Below, one piece after another: positions 61,846 to 64,000 of a stretch of DNA of 64,000 bases; positions within the stretch are counted from its first letter, which is position 1; each line of letters opens with the position of its first letter. The notes under the pieces were generated by a model. It saw nothing but the letters and a program-made list of their open reading frames with translations, was not told the DNA's origin and did not search any database. Origin of the DNA: Gambelia wislizenii. Its lineage: Eukaryota > Chordata > Lepidosauria > Squamata > Crotaphytidae. A program made the position numbers and the translations under genes. The DNA is taken from NCBI GenBank assembly GCA_030847615.1, contig JAUMIR010000001.1, positions 251,041,187 through 251,105,186 of the forward strand. Reading direction: 5' to 3'.

Positions 61846-64000
61846 CTGTGGGCAGAGACAGGACAGGCACAGGAGTAGAACACAGGAGTAGAACACTGTG
61901 TCAAACATGCACAGTTAGCCAGCCAGTCAGTGGAAGGACAAAGGGGGTAAAGCAGGAGGGAAACATTGGGATAATTAGCTGATTTGCCTCTGATTTACCT
62001 AAAAGTGAGTATTTCACTAAGTTTACATCAAATCCAATATTAAAAATGATGGTGTATAATTATTACTAAGCTACCATTATATTGTACTTACACTGTACTA
62101 TGGGAAATTACAAATACAATGGAAGATTATTGAAGAACTATGTTTCTTCACTTATATGCTTTAGAACCCATATGCAGAAACTGAAAATAGAAGTTATAGC
62201 TTTGCAGTGTTAGTGTTGTCCATGGGGATCCCAGTAAAAGGTGCCACCATATCAAACCAGTTCCCAATTCCATTGTCATTCTGACCCACAACCCACTAGT
62301 TTAATCTTCCTTACCATGAATCAGCATTCTTGGGATTTCACAGAGGGCATGCAACATATTAGGATGGCATCTCCTTTTGGTGGGATTGGGCAGGGTCTAC
62401 ATCAGTTATTTTCCTCTCCAATAGGCGGTGCCATCCTGTTTCCCAGACCAGACTAGAAGATCAAGAATGTAGTTTAGCCCCGATACTGAACTCGAAACTA
62501 CCCGGGGGGAGGGGAGGGGAAGTAGTTTCATACTAAAGTACTGTGAATAACTAACAGAAGAGAAACACTTGTAATAATATAAAGCATGGGACAAAGAGAT
62601 ACTCCTGATGAGGTTTGTCTACCATCCCACATATATGGCACACAAGTTCCTAACAGTAACTATTGATTCTAGAAGAAGAAAGGAATCAAATGCTTCTGTC
62701 AATTACCGCACAGAATTAGGACGCATGCAAAGTAAGAATTAATCTACACATTTAAATATAATAAAAAAATTAAATTCTCAACATGTATTACCACTTAAAA
62801 CAAAAGCAAGTCAGATATGAGATACATTGTCACAACCATAACACAGAAGTATTTCAGTGCATACCACAGGTGAAATGTAAATTATGATGAGACCTTAGAT
62901 CTTCTTTAGGGGTGTAGAATATATTTGCTACAGTGACTGATCATCTAGAGATAGCTGAAAGATAATCAAAATACATTCTTACTAGCTTTTAATTGGTTGT
63001 TACATATTTGCCAAATTCAGTTTATTTCTGTATACCACTGATATGGGGATTGTCTTCCTCCTATTTCTCCCTGCTCAGTCAGTATAGCAAAATATATTCT
63101 ATGTATCCCTAATTTTGTGTGGATAGTCTTCTGTTGGGACTTATTTCATGTTCATTTTTGTCCACGTGCTTTCTGTGACACTTATAGAATGTACGTAATT
63201 CATTATAAGAAAAATTTCCATTTTCTCCTGACAGAGGGCATTGAACCTACAAGGCAGCTGCAGAGAAGTCCTTCTCTCAGATGAGCTTCCATGGATCAAT
63301 AAATCCCAAGAGTCATATAGCCAAAGGTTGCAGAAGCAGTGGGAAATTTATCTGTTTGGTAACACTTCAAAGAAAATATGCAGTAAGGCCTAAATGGCTG
63401 CTCTGCAAATATCCTCCTCATGCAAGTTGCCTTCAAGTTGCCTCAGACTGCTCCTGCCCAAAGGAAATGGCTGTTATTCCCAAGAGGTTTTCCCCAGTGC
63501 CTGGGGAGGCTACAGTTAATGCACTCTCTCACCCAGCTAGAAATGGGTGCTTTGTTTGAAACTCTACTCCCCTAGCACTGTTCTCTAAAGGCTACTAGCA
63601 CAGACTCAATCTGTTTCGTTTAAAAAAGAGTATTCTGTGCATATCCAGCCTATGCTAGAGGCACTTTGGGGAACAGGGTGGTTTAGGATAAAAGGATAAG
63701 GGGATTTCTTTGTCCCGATGGGAAATTTATCTTAAAGACAAAGAAGAGGACCACTCTTAGGACCACCTTGTTTGTATGGAATACACATAGCTGAAGATCA
63801 GAGAAGGTGGCTGTCAAAACCATGTAAGTTTTCTGATAGGAAATCTGTACACTGGGGAAGGGTCAAGGATAGAACTCTTACTCTCTTTCCAAATAATTTA
63901 TTCTATTTCTAAATTAGTGTGTGGAGTCTGGAATGGAAAGGATGAGGGAAAACAAATCCAAGCTTGATCCAAAATACCTACAACAAAAGGCCCTCCTTAT
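61846..64000 (-). other. ADAM23 intron running out of the window
   Basis: The next upstream exon would encode the part of the metalloprotease-like domain before IYKEQLN. No such sequence with a fitting phase was found before position 64000. Confidence 0.6.

Overview
The window is a piece of a vertebrate nuclear genome, most likely a squamate reptile (Anolis-like lizard, inferred). It carries one recognisable host gene, on the minus strand: ADAM23, a catalytically dead member of the ADAM (disintegrin-metalloprotease) family that acts as a neuronal adhesion protein and LGI-protein receptor. Sixteen coding exons can be placed by translation, reading frame and GT/AG borders. They run from the middle of the metalloprotease-like domain (61.8 kb) through the disintegrin, cysteine-rich and EGF-like regions to the transmembrane segment (4.2 kb). 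The start of the gene (signal peptide, prodomain, first part of the protease-like domain) lies above position 64000. The short cytoplasmic-tail exon was not found and probably lies below position 1. The 15 exons of one transcript path join without a frame break: 1448 coding bases, 482 codons plus 2 bases.

The last two exons are alternatives. Those at 9669-9759 and 4205-4295 are both 91 bp, have the same phases, and encode related but different transmembrane segments. Because 91 is not a multiple of three, using both or neither shifts the frame, so one transcript is expected to use only one of them.

The rest is intron filled with transposons of an unusually wide range of classes, which is why I infer a squamate. 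From low to high coordinates: an L1-like 3' end (1.3 kb); a TIR element (1.9-2.9 kb); Tigger-like palindromic elements (5.8, 6.4, 7.9, 11.9, 19.4, 20.6, 22.9, 29.8, 33.1, 39.9, 53.7 kb); two tandem Helitron-like units carrying GC-rich minisatellites (16.1-17.2 kb); an RTE/BovB-like LINE split by a Tigger-like element (19.2-20.2 kb); hAT-like and other foldback elements (24.1, 25.5, 28.5, 56.4 kb); a CR1 LINE 3' end (31.8-32.4 kb); a near-complete but decayed Ty1/copia LTR retrotransposon with both LTRs, inserted into a SINE (33.4-39.1 kb); a GC-rich higher-order minisatellite (41.0-41.65 kb); a tRNA-type SINE (44.5 kb); a Penelope-like element with long inverted arms (45.6-46.8 kb); and a DIRS-like tyrosine-recombinase retrotransposon remnant (48.2-51.1 kb). 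I found no rRNA or CRISPR array, no bacterial-type operon and no second host gene. Nothing here clearly amounts to a new biological system. The most interesting signals are the conserved exon switch, the tandem Helitron-like pair, and the copia, PLE and DIRS elements lying in one gene's introns.
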